Notes under the pieces: generated by a model | The model's input: the letters and a program-made list of their open reading frames with translations, nothing else | Told to the model about the DNA's origin: nothing | Databases searched by the model: none | NCBI RefSeq assembly: GCF_029227915.1 | Contig: NC_079887.1 | Location: forward strand, 3,100,001 to 3,164,000 | Length of the DNA: 64,000 nucleotides | Direction of reading: 5' to 3' | Source: Hydractinia symbiolongicarpus | Taxonomy: Eukaryota > Cnidaria > Hydrozoa > Anthoathecata > Hydractiniidae | Made by a program: the position numbers and the translations under genes | In this document: positions 31,846 through 45,018 of the stretch, one piece after another | Layout: the number at the start of each line of letters is the position of its first letter | Numbering within the stretch: the stretch's first letter is position 1

Positions 31846-32656
31846 AGTACCCAGGGAGTAAACTCATTTCCCGAACGATTTTTTAAATTATTTTTCCCCA
31901 CTAAAACGCATGAAACTTGTAGTTTTCAAAAATGTTTTCATTTTTGATGAGACGCTGAATAAAAGAAGTTAAATCGCCGGCAAACGAAAACCCGCGTCTT
32001 CCCGTAAATCCCAGACTCGGCCCGTATAGTCAAAAGTATACAAAGAAAGTACCCAGGGAGTAAACTCATTTCCAAAACGATTTTTTAAATTATCTTTTCA
32101 TCACTAAAACGCTTGAGACTTGTAGTTTTCAAAAATGTTTTCATATTTGATGAGACGCTGAATAAAGGAAGTTTAATGGCCGGCAAACGAAAACCCGCCA
32201 TTTCCCGTAAACCCCGGACTCGGCCCGCATAGTCAAAAGTATACAAAGAAAGTACCCAGGGAGTAAACTCATTTCCCGAACGATTTTTTAAATTATTGTT
32301 TCACCACTAAAACGCATCAGACTTGTAGTTTTTAAAAATGTTTTCATTTTTGATGAGACGCTGAATAAAAGAAGTTTAATCGCCGGCAAACGAAAACCTG
32401 CGATTTCCCGTAAATCCCGGACTCGGCCCGAATAGTCAAAAGTATACAAAGAAAGTACCCAGGGTGTAAACTCATTTCCCGAACGATTTTTTAAATTATT
32501 ATTTCACCACTAAAGCCCATGAGACTTGTAGTTTTTAAAAATGTTTTTATCTTTGATGAGACGCTGAATAAAAGAGGTTTAATTGCCGGCAAACGAAAAC
32601 CCGCGTCTTCCCGTAAATCCCGGACTCGGCCCGTATAGTCAAAAGAATACAAAGAA
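31846..32656 (+). repeat. 811-bp tetramer (A4-A3-A1-A2'), single copy
   Basis: Matches 8524-9334 at offset 23322, including ATTGTTTCACC, TTTTTATCTTTG and AGAATACAAAG. It is followed directly by an A2' monomer (32657-32859) that matches 9943 at offset 22714. The A4, A3 and A1 members of the second tetramer are therefore missing here. Confidence 0.87.
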
Positions 32657-33468
32657 AGTACCCAGGGAGTAAACTCATTTCCCGAACGATTTTTTAAATT
32701 ATTATTTCACCACTAAAGCCCATGAGACTTGTAGTTTTTAAAAATGTTTTTATTTTTGATGAGACGCTGAATAAAAGAGGTTTAATTGCCGGCAAACGAA
32801 AACCCGCGTCTTCCCGTAAATCCCGGACTCGGCCCGTATAGTCAAAAGTATACAAAGAAAGTACCCAGGGAGTAAACTCATTTCCCAAATGATATTTTAA
32901 ATTATCTTTTCATCACTAAAACGCTTGAGACTTGTAGTTTTCAAAAATGTTTTCATTTTTGATGAGACGCTGAATAAAAGAAGTTTAATCGCCGGCAAAC
33001 GAGAACCCGCTATTTCCCGTAAACCCCGGACTCGGCCCGCATAGTCAAAAGTATACAAAGAAAGTACCCAGGGAGTAAACTCATTTCCCGAACGATTTTT
33101 TAAATTATTTTTTCACCACTAAAACGTATGAGACTTGTAGTTTTCAAAAATGTTTTCATTTTTAATGAGACGCTGAATAAAAGAAGTTTAATCGCCGGCA
33201 AACGAAAACATGCGATCTCCCGTAAATCCCGGACTCGGCCCGTATAGTCAAAAGTATACAAAGAAAGTACCCAGGGCGTAAACTCATTTCCCGAACGATT
33301 TTTTAAATTATTTTTTCACCACTAAAACGCATGAGACTTGTATTTTTTAAAAATGTTTTCATTTTTGATGAGACGCTGAATAAAAGAAGTTTAATTGCCG
33401 GCAAACGAAAACCCGCGTCTTCCCGTAAATCCCGGACTCGGCCCGTATAGTCAAAAGTATACAAAGAA

Positions 33469-34075
33469 AGTACCCAGGGAGTAAACTCATTTCCCTAATG
33501 ATATTTTAAATTAATTTTCACCACTAAAACGCATGAGACTTGTAGTTTTCAAAAATGTTTTCATTTTTGATAAGACGCTTAATGAAAGATGTTTAATCGC
33601 CGGCAAACGAAAACCTCCGATTTCCCGTAAATCCTGGGCTTGGCCCGTATAGTCGAATGTATACAAAGAAAGTACCCAGTGAGTAAACTCATTTCCAAAA
33701 CGATTTTCTCAATTATCTTTTCACCACTAAAACGCATGAGACTTGCAGTTTTCAAAAATGTTTTCATTTTTGATGAGACGCTTAATAAAAGAGGTTTAAT
33801 CGCCGGCAAAGGAAATCCCGCGATTTCCCGTAAATCCCGGGCTTGGCCCGTATAGTCGAATGTATACAAAAAAATACCCAGGGAGTAAACTCATTTCCCG
33901 AACGATTTTTTAAATTTTTTTTTCACCACTAAAACGCATGAGACTTGTAGTTTTTAAAAATGTTTTCATTTTTGATGAGACGCTGAATAAAAGAAGTTTA
34001 ATCGCCGGCAAACGAAAACCTGCGATTTCCCGTAAATCCCGGACTCGGCCCGTATAATCAAAAGTTTACAAAGAA
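33469..34075 (+). repeat. B module 13 (B1, B2, B3/A hybrid)
   Basis: Counterpart of module 5 at offset 22714, with the CCCAGTGAG and GATTTTCTCAATT variants, the ACAAAAAAATACCC junction, and the B3-headed A-tailed third monomer at 33874-34075. That monomer ends with the private variants TATAATCAAAAG and GTTTACAAAG. Confidence 0.88.
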
Positions 34076-34684
34076 AGTACCCAGGGTGTAAACTCATTTC
34101 CCGAACGATTTTTTAAATTATTATTTCACCACTAAAGCCCATGAGACATGTAGTTTTCAAAAATGTTTTCATTTTTGATAAGACGCTTAATGAAAGATGT
34201 TTAATCGCCGGCAAACGAAAACCTCCGATTTCCCGTAAATCCCGGGCTTGGCCCGTATAGTCGAATGTGTACAAAGAAAGTACCCTGTGAGTAAACTCAT
34301 TTCCGAAACGATTTTTTCAATTATCTTTTCACCACTAAAACGCATGAGACTTGCAGTTTTCAAAAATGTTTTCATTTTTGATGAGACGCTTAATAAAAGA
34401 GTTTTAATCGCCGGCAAAGGAAATCCCGCGATTTCCCGTAAATCCCGGGCTTGGCCCGTATAGTCGAATGTATACAAAGAAAGTACCCAGGGAGTAAACT
34501 CATTTCCCGAACGATTTTTTAAATTTTTTTTTCACCACTAAAACGCATGAGACTTGTAGTTTTCAAAAATGTTTTCATTTTTGATGAGACGCTTAATGAA
34601 AGAGGTTTAATCGCCGGCAAACGAAAACCCGCGATTTCCAGTAAATCCCGGGCTTGGCCCTTACAGTCGAATGTATACAAAGAA
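34076..34684 (+). repeat. B module 14 (A2/B1 hybrid, B2, B3)
   Basis: Counterpart of module 6: entry hybrid 34076-34278, B2 34279-34481, B3 34482-34684. It keeps the GGCCCTTACAG variant of module 6 but has the normal CCCGGGCTTGG in the entry monomer. Confidence 0.9.
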
Positions 34685-34887
34685 AGTACCCTGTGAGTAA
34701 ACTCATTTCCAGAACGATTTTTTAATTTATTTTTTCAACACTAAAACGCATGAGACTTGTAGTTTTTAAAAATGTTTTCATTTTTGATGAGACGCTGAAT
34801 AGAAGAAGTTTAATCGCCAGCAAACGAAAACCCGCCATTTCCCGTAAACCCCGGACTCGGCCCGCATAGTCAAAAGTATACAAAGAA

Positions 34888-36509
34888 AGTACCCAGGGAG
34901 TAAACTCATTTCCCGAACGATTTTTTAAATTATTTTTCCCCACTAAAACGCATGAAACTTGTAGTTTTCAAAAATGTTTTCATTTTTGATGAGACGCTGA
35001 ATAAAAGAAGTTAAATCGCCGGCAAACGAAAACCCGCGTCTTCCCGTAAATCCCAGACTCGGCCCGTATAGTCAAAAGTATACAAAGAAAGTACCCAGGG
35101 AGTAAACTCATTTCCAAAACGATTTTTTAAATTATCTTTTCATCACTAAAACTCTTGAGACTTGTAGTTTTCAAAAATGTTTTCATATTTGATGAGACGC
35201 TGAATAAAGGAAGTTTAATCGCCGGCAAACGAAAACCCGCCATTTCCCGTAAACCCCAGACTCGGCCCGCATAGTCAAAAGTATACAAAGAAAGTACCCA
35301 GGGAGTAAACTCATTTCCCGAAAGATTTTTTAAATTATTGTTTCACCACTAAAACGCATGAGACTTGTAGTTTTTAAAAATGTTTTCATTTTTGATGAGA
35401 CGCTGAATAAAAGAAGTTTAATCGCCGGCAAACGAAAACCTGCGATTTCCCGTAAATCCCGGACTCGGCCCGTATAGTCAAAAGTATACAAAGAAAGTAC
35501 CCAGGGTGTAAACTCATTTCCCGAACGATTTTTTAAATTATTATTTCACCACTAAAGCCCATGAGACTTGTAGTTTTTAAAAATGTTTTTATTTTTGATG
35601 AGACGCTGAATAAAAGAGGTTTAATTGCCGGCAAACGAAAACCCGCGTCTTCCCGTAAATCTCGGACTCGGCCCGTATAGTCAAAAGAATACAAAGAAAG
35701 TACCCAGGGAGTAAACTCATTTCCCGAACGATTTTTTAAATTATTTTTCCCCACTAAAACGCATGAAACTTGTAGTTTTCAAAAATGTTTTCATTTTTGA
35801 TGAGACGCTGAATAAAAGAAGTTTAATCGCCGGCAAACGAAAACCCGCGTCTTCCCGTAAATCCCAGACTCGGCCCGTATAGTCAAAAGTATACAAAGAA
35901 AGTACCCAGGGAGTAAACTCATTTCCAAAACGATTTTTTAAATTATCTTTTCATCACTAAAACGCTTGAGACTTGTAGTTTTCAAAAATGTTTTCATATT
36001 TGATGAGACGCTGAATAAAAGAAGTTTAATCGCCGGCAAACGAAAACCCGCCATTTCCCGTAAACCCCGGACTCGGCCCGCATAGTCAAAAGTATACAAA
36101 GAAAGTACCCAGGGAGTAAACTCATTTCCCGAACGATTTTTTAAATTATTTTTTCACCACTAAAACGCATGAGACTTGTAGTTTTTAAAAATGTTTTCAT
36201 TTTTGATGAGACGCTGAATAAAAGAAGTTTAATCGCCGGCAAACGAAAACCTGCGATTTCCCGTAAATCCCGGACTCGGCCCGTATAGTCAAAAGTATAC
36301 AAAGAAAGTACCCAGGGTGTAAACTCATTTCCCGAACGATTTTTTAAATTATTATTTCACCACTAAAGCCCATGAGACTTGTAGTTTTTAAAAATGTTTT
36401 TATTTTTGATGAGACGCTGAATAAAAGAGGTTTAATTGCCGGCAAACGAAAACCCGCGTCTTCCCGTAAATCCCGGACTCGGCCCGTATAGTCAAAAGTA
36501 TACAAAGAA
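34888..36509 (+). repeat. Two tandem 811-bp tetramers, third pair
   Basis: Counterpart of 12174-13795 at offset 22714; tetramers start at 34888 and 35699. Private changes here are AAACTCTTGAG near 35150, AAACCCCAGACTC near 35256 and CCGAAAGATTTTTT near 35321. Confidence 0.88.
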
Positions 36510-37118
36510 AGTACCCAGGGAGTAAACTCATTTCCCAAATGATATTTTAAATTATCTTTTCATCACTAAAACGCTTGAGACTTGTAGTTTTCAAAAATGT
36601 TTTCATTTTTGATGAGACTCTGAATAAAAGAAGTTTAATCGCCGGCAAACGAAAGCCCGCCATTTCCCGTAAACCCCGGACTCGGCCCGCATAGTCAAAA
36701 GTATACAAAGAAAGTACCCACGGAGTAAACTCATTTCCCGAACGATTTTTTAAATTATTTTTTCACCACTAAAACGCATGAGACTTGTAGTTTTCAAAAA
36801 TGTTTTCATTTTTAATGAGACGCTGAATAAAAGAAGTTTAATCGCCGGCAAACGAAAGCATGCGATCTCCCGTAAATCCCGGACTCGGCCCGTATAGTCA
36901 AAAGTATACAAAGAAAGTACCCAGGGCGTAAACTCATTTCCCGAACGATTTTTTAAATTATTTTTTCACCACTAAAACGCATGAGACTTGTAGTTTTTAA
37001 AAATGTTTTCATTTTTGATGAGACGCTGAATAAAAGAAGTTTAATTGCCGGCAAACGAAAACCCGCGTCTTCCCGTAAATCCCGGACTCGGCCCGTATAG
37101 TCAAAAGTATACAAAGAA

Positions 37119-37524
37119 AGTACCCAGGGAGTAAACTCATTTCCCTAATGATATTTTAAATTAATTTTCACCACTAAAACGCATGAGACTTGTAGTTTTC
37201 AAAAATGTTTTCATTTTTGATAAGACGCTTAATGAAAGATGTTTAATCGCCGGCAAACCAAAACCTCCGATTTCCCGTAAATCCTGGGCTTGGCCCGTAT
37301 AGTCGAATGTATACAAAGAAAGTACCCTGTGAGTAAACTCATTTCCAAAACGATTTTCTCAATTATCTTTTCACCACTAAAACGCATGAGACTTGCAGTT
37401 TTCAAAAATGTTTTCATTTTTGATGAGACGCTTAATAAAAGAGGTTTAATCGGCGGCAAAGAAAATCCCGCGATTTCCCGTAAATCCCGGGCTTGGCCCG
37501 TATAGTCGAATGTATACAAAAAAA
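37119..37524 (+). repeat. B module 15 (B1-B2, no B3)
   Basis: Counterpart of module 7 with TCGGCGGCAAAGAAAATCC in B2 and the ACAAAAAAAATACCC end, followed by an exit hybrid with TCCAGAACG. B1 has the private change GCAAACCAAAACC near 37254. Confidence 0.88.
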
Positions 37525-38039
37525 ATACCCAGGGAGTAAACTCATTTCCAGAACGATTTTTTAATTTATTTTTTCAACACTAAAACGCATGAGACTTGTA
37601 GTTTTCAAAAATGTTTTCATTTTTGATGAGACGCTGAATAAAAGAAGTTTAATCGCCGGCAAACGAAAACCTGGGATTTCCCGTAAATCCCGAGTCGGCC
37701 CGTATAGTCAAAAGTATACAAAGAAAGTACCCAGGGTGTAAACTCATTTCCCGAACGATTTTTTAAATTATTATTTCACCACTAAAGCCCATGAGACTTG
37801 TAGTATTTAAAAAAATTTTCATTTTTGATGAGACGCTGAATAAAAGAAGTTTAATCGCCGGCAAACGAAAACCCGCGACTTCCCGTAAATCCCAGACTCA
37901 GCCCGTATAGTCAAAAGTATACAAAGAAAGTACCCAGTGAGTAAACTCATTTCCCGAACGATTTTTTAAATTATTATTTCACCACTAAACTCCATGAGAC
38001 TTGTAGTTTTCAAAAATGTTTTCATTTTTGATGAGACGC

Positions 38040-40490
38040 TGAATAAAAGAAGTTTAATCGCCGGCAAACGAAAACCCGCCATTTCCCGTAAACCCCGGAC
38101 TCGGCCCGCATAGTCAAAAGTATACAAAGAAAGTACCCAGGGAGTAAACTCATTTCCCGAACGATTTTTTAAATTATTTTTTCACCACTAAAACGCATGA
38201 GACTTGTAGTTTTCAAAAATGTTTTCATTTTTGATGAGACGCTGAATAAAAGAAGTTTAATCGCCGGCAAACGAAAACCTGCGATTTCCCGTAAATCCCG
38301 GACTCGGCCCGTATAGTCAAAAGTATACAAAGAAAGTACTCAGGGAGTAAACTCATTTCCCGAACGATTTTTTAAATTATTTTTTCACCACTAAAACGCA
38401 TGAGACTTGTAGTTTTTAAAAATGTTTTCATTTTTGATGAGACGCTGAATAAAAGAAGTTTAATTGCCGCCAAACGAAAACCCGCGTCTTCCCGTAAATC
38501 CCGGACTCGGCCCGTATAGTCAAAAGTATACAAAGAAAGTACCCAGGGAGTAAACTCATTTCCCTAATGATATTTTAAATTAATTTTCACCACTAAAACG
38601 CATGAGACTTGTAGTTTTCAAAAATGTTTTCATTTTTGATAAGACGCTTAATGAAAGATGTTTAATCGCCGGCAAACGAAAACCTCCGATTTCCCGTAAA
38701 TCCTGGGCTTGGCCCGTATAGTCGAATGTATACAAAGAAAGTACCCTGTGAGTAAACTCATTTCCGAAACGATTTTTCAATTATCTTTTCACCACTAAAA
38801 CGCATGAGACTTGCAGTTTTCAAAAATGTTTTCATTTTTGATGAGACGCTTAATAAAAGAGGTTTAATCGCCGGCAAAGGAAATCCCGCGATTTCCCGTA
38901 AATCCCGGGCTTGGCCCGTATAGTAGAATGCATACAAAAAAAATACCCAGGGAGTAAACTCATTTCCCGAACGATTTTTTAAATTTTTTTTTCACAACTA
39001 AAACGCATGAGACTTGTAGTTTTCAAAAATGTTTTCATTTTTGATGAGACGCTTAATGAAAGAGGTTTAATCGCCGGCAAACGAAAACCCGCGATTTCCC
39101 GTAAATCCCGGGCTTGGCCCGTATAGTCGAATGTATACAAAGAAAGTACCCTGTGAGTAAACTCATTTCCAGAACGATTTTTTAATTTATTTTTTCAACA
39201 CTAAAACGCATAAGACTTGTAGTTTTCAAAAATGTTTTCATTTTTGATGAGACGCTGAATAAAAGAAGTTTAATCGCCGGCAAACGAAAACCTGGGATTT
39301 CCCGTAAATCCCGAGTCGGCTCGTATAGTCAAAAGTATACAAAGAAAGTACCCAGGGTGTAAACTCATTTCCCGAAGGATTTTTAAATTATTATTTCACC
39401 ACTAAAGCCCATGAGACTTGTAGTATTTAAAAAAATTTTCATTTTTGATGAGACGCTGAATAAAAGAAGTTTAATCGCCGGCAAACGAAAACCCGCGACT
39501 TCCCGTAAATCCCGGACTCAGCCCGTATAGTCAAAAGTATACAAAGAAAGTACCCAGGGAGTAAACTCATTTCCCGAACGATTTTTTAAATTATTTTTTC
39601 ACCACTAAAACGCATGAGACTTGTAGTTTTCAAAAATGTTTTCATTTTTGATGAGACGCTGAATAAAAGAAGTTTAATCGCCGGCAAACGAAAACCTGCG
39701 ATTTCCCGTAAGTCCCGGACTCGGCCCGTATAGTCAAAAGTATACAAAGAAAGTACCCGGGGTGTAAACTCATTTCCCGAACGATTTTTTAAATTATTAT
39801 TTACCACTAAAGCCCATGAGACTTGTAGTTTTTAAAAATGTTTTCATTTTTGATGAGACGCTGAATGAAAGAAGTTTAATCGCCGGCAAACGAAAACCCG
39901 CGACTTCCCGTAAATCCCGGACTCAGCCCGTATAGTCAAAAGTATACAAAGAAAGTACCCAGGGAGTACACTCATTTCCCGAACGATTTTTTAAATTATT
40001 TTTTCACCACTAAAACGCATGAGACTTGTAGTTTTCAAAAATGTTTTCATTTTTGATGAGACACTGAATAAAAGAAGTTTAATCGCCGGCAAACGAACAC
40101 CTGCGATTTCCCGTAAGTCCCAGACTCGGCCCGTATAGTCAAAAGTATACAAAGAAAGTACCCGGGGTGTAAACTCATTTCCCGAACGATTTTTTAAATT
40201 ATTATTTCACCACTAAAGCCCATGAGACTTGTAGTTTCTAAAAATGTTTTCATTTTTGATGAGACGCTGAATAAAAGAAGTTTAATTGCCGGCAAACGAA
40301 AACCCGCGACTTCCCGTAAATCCCGGACTCGGCCCGTATAGTCGAATGTATACAAAGAAAGTACCCTGTGAGTAAACTCATTTCCAGAACGATTTTTTAA
40401 TTTATTTTTTCAACACTAAAACGCATGACACTTGTAGCTTTAAAAATGTTTTCATTTTTGATGAGACGCTGAATAAAAGAAGTTTAATCG
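38040..40490 (+). repeat. 14-mer unit (offset 2835 bp), copy 1
   Basis: Realigns with about 40880-43330 at a constant offset of 2835 (14 x 203 - 7). It holds A1 monomers with AGTACTCAGG and TGCCGCCAAACG, module 16, exit hybrid, A5 monomers and scar 4. It is the equivalent of the 17.4-23.7 kb region, with one heptamer fewer per unit. Confidence 0.83.
38538..39144 (+). repeat. B module 16 (complete B1-B2-B3)
   Basis: Counterpart of module 8 at offset 22714: short-T-tract B2 (GATTTTTCAATT), TAGTAGAATG end (here followed by GCATAC), B3 with TCACAACTAAAACG and AAATCCCGGGCTTGG. Confidence 0.92.
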
Positions 40491-41372
40491 CCGGCAAACG
40501 AAAACCCGCCATTTCCCGTAAACCCCGGACTCAGCCCGCATAGTCAAAAGTATACAAAGAAAGTACCCAGGGAGTAAACTCATTTCCCGAACGATTTTTT
40601 AAATTATTTTTCCCCACTAAAACGCATGAGACTTGTAGTTTTCAAAAATGTTTTCATTTTTGATGAGACGCTGAATAAATGAAGTTTAATCGCCGGCAAA
40701 CGAAAACCCGCGTCTTCCCGTAAATCCCAGACTCGGCCCGTATAGTCAAAAGTATACAAAGAAAGTACCCAGGGAGTAAACTCATTTCCAAAACGATTTT
40801 TTAAATTATCTTTTCATCCCTAAAACGCTTGAGACTTGTAGTTTTCTAAAATGTTTTCATATTTGATGAGACGCTGAATAAAAGAAGTTTAATCGCCGGC
40901 AAACGAAAACCCGCCATTTCCCGTATACCCCGGACTCGGCCCGCATAGTCAAAAGTATACAAAGAAAGTACCCAGGGAGTAAACTCATTTCCCGAACGAT
41001 TTTTTAAATTATTTTTTCACCACTAAAACGCATGAGACTTGTAGTTTTCAAAAATGTTTTCATTTTTGATGAGACGCTGAATAAAAGAAGTTTAATCGCC
41101 GGCAAACGAAAACCTGCGATTTCCCGTAAATCCCGGACTCGGCCCGTATAGTCAAAAGTATACAAAGAAAGTACTCAGGGAGTAAACTCATTTCCCGAAC
41201 GATTTTTTAAATTATTTTTTCACCACTAAAACGCATGAGACTTGTAGTTTTTAAAAATGTTTTCATTTTTGATGAGACGCTGAATAAAAGAAGTTTAATT
41301 GCCGCCAAACGAAAACCCGCGTCTTCCCGTAAATCCCGGACTCGGCCCGTATAGTCAAAAGTATACAAAGAA
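39954..41372 (+). repeat. 1419-bp heptamer, single copy
   Basis: Matches each of the two heptamers at 19266-22103. It has the ancestral-looking TCAAAAATG and CGTAAGTCCC states where both of those have TCAAATATG and CGTATGTCCC. Private changes are GTTTCTAAAAATG near 40234, ACGCATGACACTTG near 40427 and AATAAATGAAG near 40674. Confidence 0.88.
40157..40561 (+). repeat. B-module scar 4
   Basis: A-type monomer with the TAGTCGAATGTATAC end-tag followed by the exit hybrid at 40360 (TTGTAGCTTTAAAAATG variant). Homologous to scar 1 at offset 20688, so the B loss predates the separation of the two large blocks. Confidence 0.8.
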
Positions 41373-43330
41373 AGTACCCAGGGAGTAAACTCATTTCCCT
41401 AATGATATTTTAAATTAATTTTCACCACTAAAACGCATGAGACTTGTAGTTTTCAAAAATGTTTTCATTTTTGATAAGACGCTTAATGAAAGATGTTTAA
41501 TCGCCGGCAAACGAAAACCTCCGATTTCCCGTAAATCCTGGGCTTGGCCCGTATAGTCGAATGTATACAAAGAAAGTACCCTGTGAGTAAACTCATTTCC
41601 GAAACGATTTTTCAATTATCTTTTCACCACTAAAACGCATGAGACTTGCAGTTTTCAAAAATGTTTTCATTTTTGATGAGACGCTTAATAAAAGAGGTTT
41701 AATCGCCGGCAAAGGAAATCCCGCGATTTCCCGTAAATCCCGGGCTTGGCCCGTATAGTAGAATGTATACAAAAAAAATACCCAGGGAGTAAACTCATTT
41801 CCCGAACGATTTTTTAAATCTTTTTTTCACAACTAAAACGCATGAGACTTGTAGTTTTCAAAAATGTTTTCATTTTTGATGAGACGCTTAATGAAAGAGG
41901 TTTAATCGCCGGCAAACGAAAACCCGCGATTTCCCGTAAATCCCGGGCTTGGCCCGTATAGTCGAATGTATACAAAGAAAGTACCCTGTGAGTAAACTCA
42001 TTTCCAGAACGATTTTTTAATTTATTTTTTCAACACTAAAACGCATAAGACTTGTAGTTTTCAAAAATGTTTTCATTTTTGATGAGACGCTGAATAAAAG
42101 AAGTTTAATCGCCGGCAAACGAAAACCTGGGATTTCCCGTAAATCCCGAGTCGGCCCGTATAGTCAAAAGTATACAAAGAAAGTACCCAGGGTGTAAACT
42201 CATTTCCCGAAGGATTTTTAAATTATTATTTCACCACTAAAGCCCATGAGACTTGTAGTATTTAAAAAAATTTTCATTTTTGATGAGACGCTGAATAAAA
42301 GAAGTTTAATCGCCGGCAAACGAAAACCCGCGACTTCCCGTAAATCCCGGACTCAGCCCGTATAGTCAAAAGTATACAAAGAAAGTACCCAGGGAGTAAA
42401 CTCATTTCCCGAACGATTTTTTAAATTATTTTTTCACCACTAAAACGCATGAGACTTGTAGTTTTCAAAAATGTTTTCATTTTTGATGAGACGCTGAATA
42501 AAAGAAGTTTAATCGCCGGCAAACGAAAACCTGCGATTTCCCGTAAGTCCCGGACTCGGCCCGTATAGTCAAAAGTATACAAAGAAAGTACCCGGGGTGT
42601 AAACTCATTTCCCGAACGATTTTTTAAATTATTATTTACCACTAAAGCCCATGAGACTTGTAGTTTTTAAAAATGTTTTCATTTTTGATGAGACGCTGAA
42701 TGAAAGAAGTTTAATCGCCGGCAAACGAAAACCCGCGACTTCCCGTAAATCCCGGACTCAGCCCGTATAGTCAAAAGTATACAAAGAAAGTACCCAGGGA
42801 GTACACTCATTTCCCGAACGATTTGTTAAATTATTTTTTCACCACTAAAACGCATGAGACTTGTAGTTTTCAAAAATGTTTTCATTTTTGATGAGACACT
42901 GAATAAAAGAAGTTTAATCGCCGGCAAACGAACACCTGCGATTTCCCGTAAGTCCCAGACTCGGCCCGTATAGTCAAAAGTATACAAAGAAAGTACCCGG
43001 GGTGTAAACTCATTTCCCGAACGATTTTTTAAATTATTATTTCACCACTAAAGCCCATGAGACTTGTAGTTTTTAAAAATGTTTTCATCTTTGATGAGAC
43101 GCTGAATAAAAGAAGTTTAATTGCCGGCAAACGAAAACCCGCGACTTCCCGTAAATCCCGGACTCGGCCCGTATAGTCGAATGTATACAAAGAAAGTACC
43201 CTGTGAGTAAACTCATTTCCAGAACGATTTTTTAATTTATTTTTTCAACACTAAAACGCATGAGACTTGTAGCTTTAAAAATGTTTTCATTTTTGATGAG
43301 ACGCTGAATAAAAGAAGTTTAATCGCCGGC
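40880..43330 (+). repeat. 14-mer unit (offset 2835 bp), copy 2
   Basis: Second copy of 38040-40490, carrying module 17 and scar 5. It ends inside the exit hybrid near 43330, where the tail switches to GCGTCTTCCC with AAATCCCAGACTCGG (A4 tail) in place of CCGCCATTT. That is a one-monomer fusion at the edge of the pentamer zone. Confidence 0.83.
41373..41979 (+). repeat. B module 17 (complete B1-B2-B3)
   Basis: Copy of module 16 at offset 2835, with the same short-T-tract B2. B3 has a private AAATCTTTTTTTCACAAC. Confidence 0.92.
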
Positions 43331-43396
43331 AAACGAAAACCCGCGTCTTCCCGTAAATCCCAGACTCGGCCCGTATAGTCAAAAGTATACAAAGAA
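42992..43396 (+). repeat. B-module scar 5
   Basis: A2'-headed A monomer with ATCTTTGATG and the B end-tag, followed at 43195 by the exit hybrid. The hybrid here has lost its normal CCGCCATTT tail. Shares ATCTTTGATG with scar 3 (near 23616). Confidence 0.78.
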
Positions 43397-44005
43397 AGTA
43401 CCCAGGGAGTAAACTCATTTCCAAAACGATTTTTTAAATTATCTTTTCATCCCTAAAACGCTTGAGACTTGTAGTTTTCAAAAATGTTTTCATATTTGAT
43501 GAGACGCTGAATAAAAGAAGTTTAATCGATGGCAAACGAAAACCCGCCATTTCCCGTAAACCCCGGACTCGGCCCGCATAGTCAAAAGTATACAAAGAAA
43601 GTACCCAGGGAGTAAACTCATTTCCCGAACGATTTTTTAAATTATTTTTTCACCACTAAAACGCATGAGACTTGTAGTTTTTAAAAATGTTTTCATTTTT
43701 GATGAGACGCTGAATAAAAGAAGTTTAATCGCCGGCAAACGAAAACCTGCGATTTCCCGTAAATCCCGGACTCGGCCCGTATAGTCAAAAGTATACAAAG
43801 AAAGTACCCAGGGTGTAAACTCATTTCCCGAACGATTTTTTGAATTATTATTTCACCACTAAAGCCCATGAAACTTGTAGTTTTTAAAAATGTTTTCATT
43901 TTTGATGAGACGCTGCATAAAAGAAGTTTAATTGCCGGCAAACGAAAACCCGCGTCTTCCCGTAAATCCCGGACTCGGCCCGTATAGTCAAAAGTATACA
44001 AAGAA

Positions 44006-45018
44006 AGTACCCAGGGAGTAAACTCATTTCCCAAATGATATTTTAAATTATCTTTTCATCACTAAAACGCTTGAGACTTGTAGTTTTTAAAAATGTTTTC
44101 ATTTTTGATGAGACGCTGAATAAAAGAAGTTTAATCGCCGGCAAACGAAAACCCGCCATTTCCCGTAAATTCCGGACTCGGCCCGCATAGTCAAAAGTAT
44201 AAAAAGAAAGTACCCAGGGAGTAAACTCATTTCCCGAACGATTTTTTAAATTATTTTTTCCCCACTAAAACGCATGAGACTTGTAGTTTTCAAAAATGTT
44301 TTCATTTTTGATGAGACGCTGAATAAAAGAAGTTTAATCGCCGGCAAACGAAAACCCGCGTCTTCCCGTAAATCCCAGACTCGGCCCGTATAGTCAAAAG
44401 TATACAAAGAAAGTACCCAGGGAGTAAACTCATTTCCAAAACGATTTTTTAAATTATCTTATCATCACTAAAACGCTTGAGACTTGTAGTTTTCAAAAAT
44501 GTTTTCATATTTGATGAGACGCTGAATAAAAGAAGTTTAATCGCCGGCAAACGAAAACCCGCCATTTCCCGTAAACCCCGGACTCGGCCACATAGTCAAA
44601 AGTATACAAAGAAAGTACCCAGGGAGTAAACTCATTTCCCGAACGATTTTTTAAATTATTTTTTCACCACTAAAACGCATGAGACTTGTAGTTTTTAAAA
44701 ATGTTTTCATTTTTGATGAGACGCTGAATAAAAGAAGTTTAATCGCCGGCAAACGAAAACCTGCGATTTCCCGTAAATCCCGGACTCGACCCGTATAGTC
44801 AAAAGTATACAAAGAAAGTACCCAGGGTGTAAACTCATTTCCCGAACGATTTTTTAAATTATTATTTCACCACTAAAGCCCATGAGACTTGTAGTTTTTA
44901 AAAATGTTTTCATTTTTGATGAGACGCTGAATAAAAGAAGTTTAATTGCCGGCAAACGAAACCCGCGTCTTCCCGTAAATCCCGGACTCGGCCCGTATAG
45001 TCAAAAGTATACAAAGAA
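44006..45018 (+). repeat. 1013-bp pentamer, copy 1
   Basis: Monomer starts: 44006 (A3-like with AAATGATATTTT), 44209 (A4-like with ATTTTTTCCCCAC), 44412 (A3), 44614 (A1 with CCTGCGATTT), 44817 (A2'). Differs from copy 2 at, for example, AAATTCCGGACTC near 44168 and CTCGACCCG near 44786. Confidence 0.9.

Larger units (their letters stand above)
32657..38780 (+). repeat. Long block matching 9943-16066 at offset 22714
   Basis: About 30 monomers align without a net indel, from A2' through modules 13 and 14, two tetramers and module 15. Shared private variants include ACTTGTATTTTTTAAAAATG (10627, 33341), GGGCGTAAAC, ACATGCGATCTCCC and CTTGGCCCTTACAG. The block has its own substitutions, such as CCCGCTATTTCCC near 33007. 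In the middle a net 2-kb difference appears around 37.9 kb, where the 15.2-17.3 kb portion of the first copy is not represented. Confidence 0.82.
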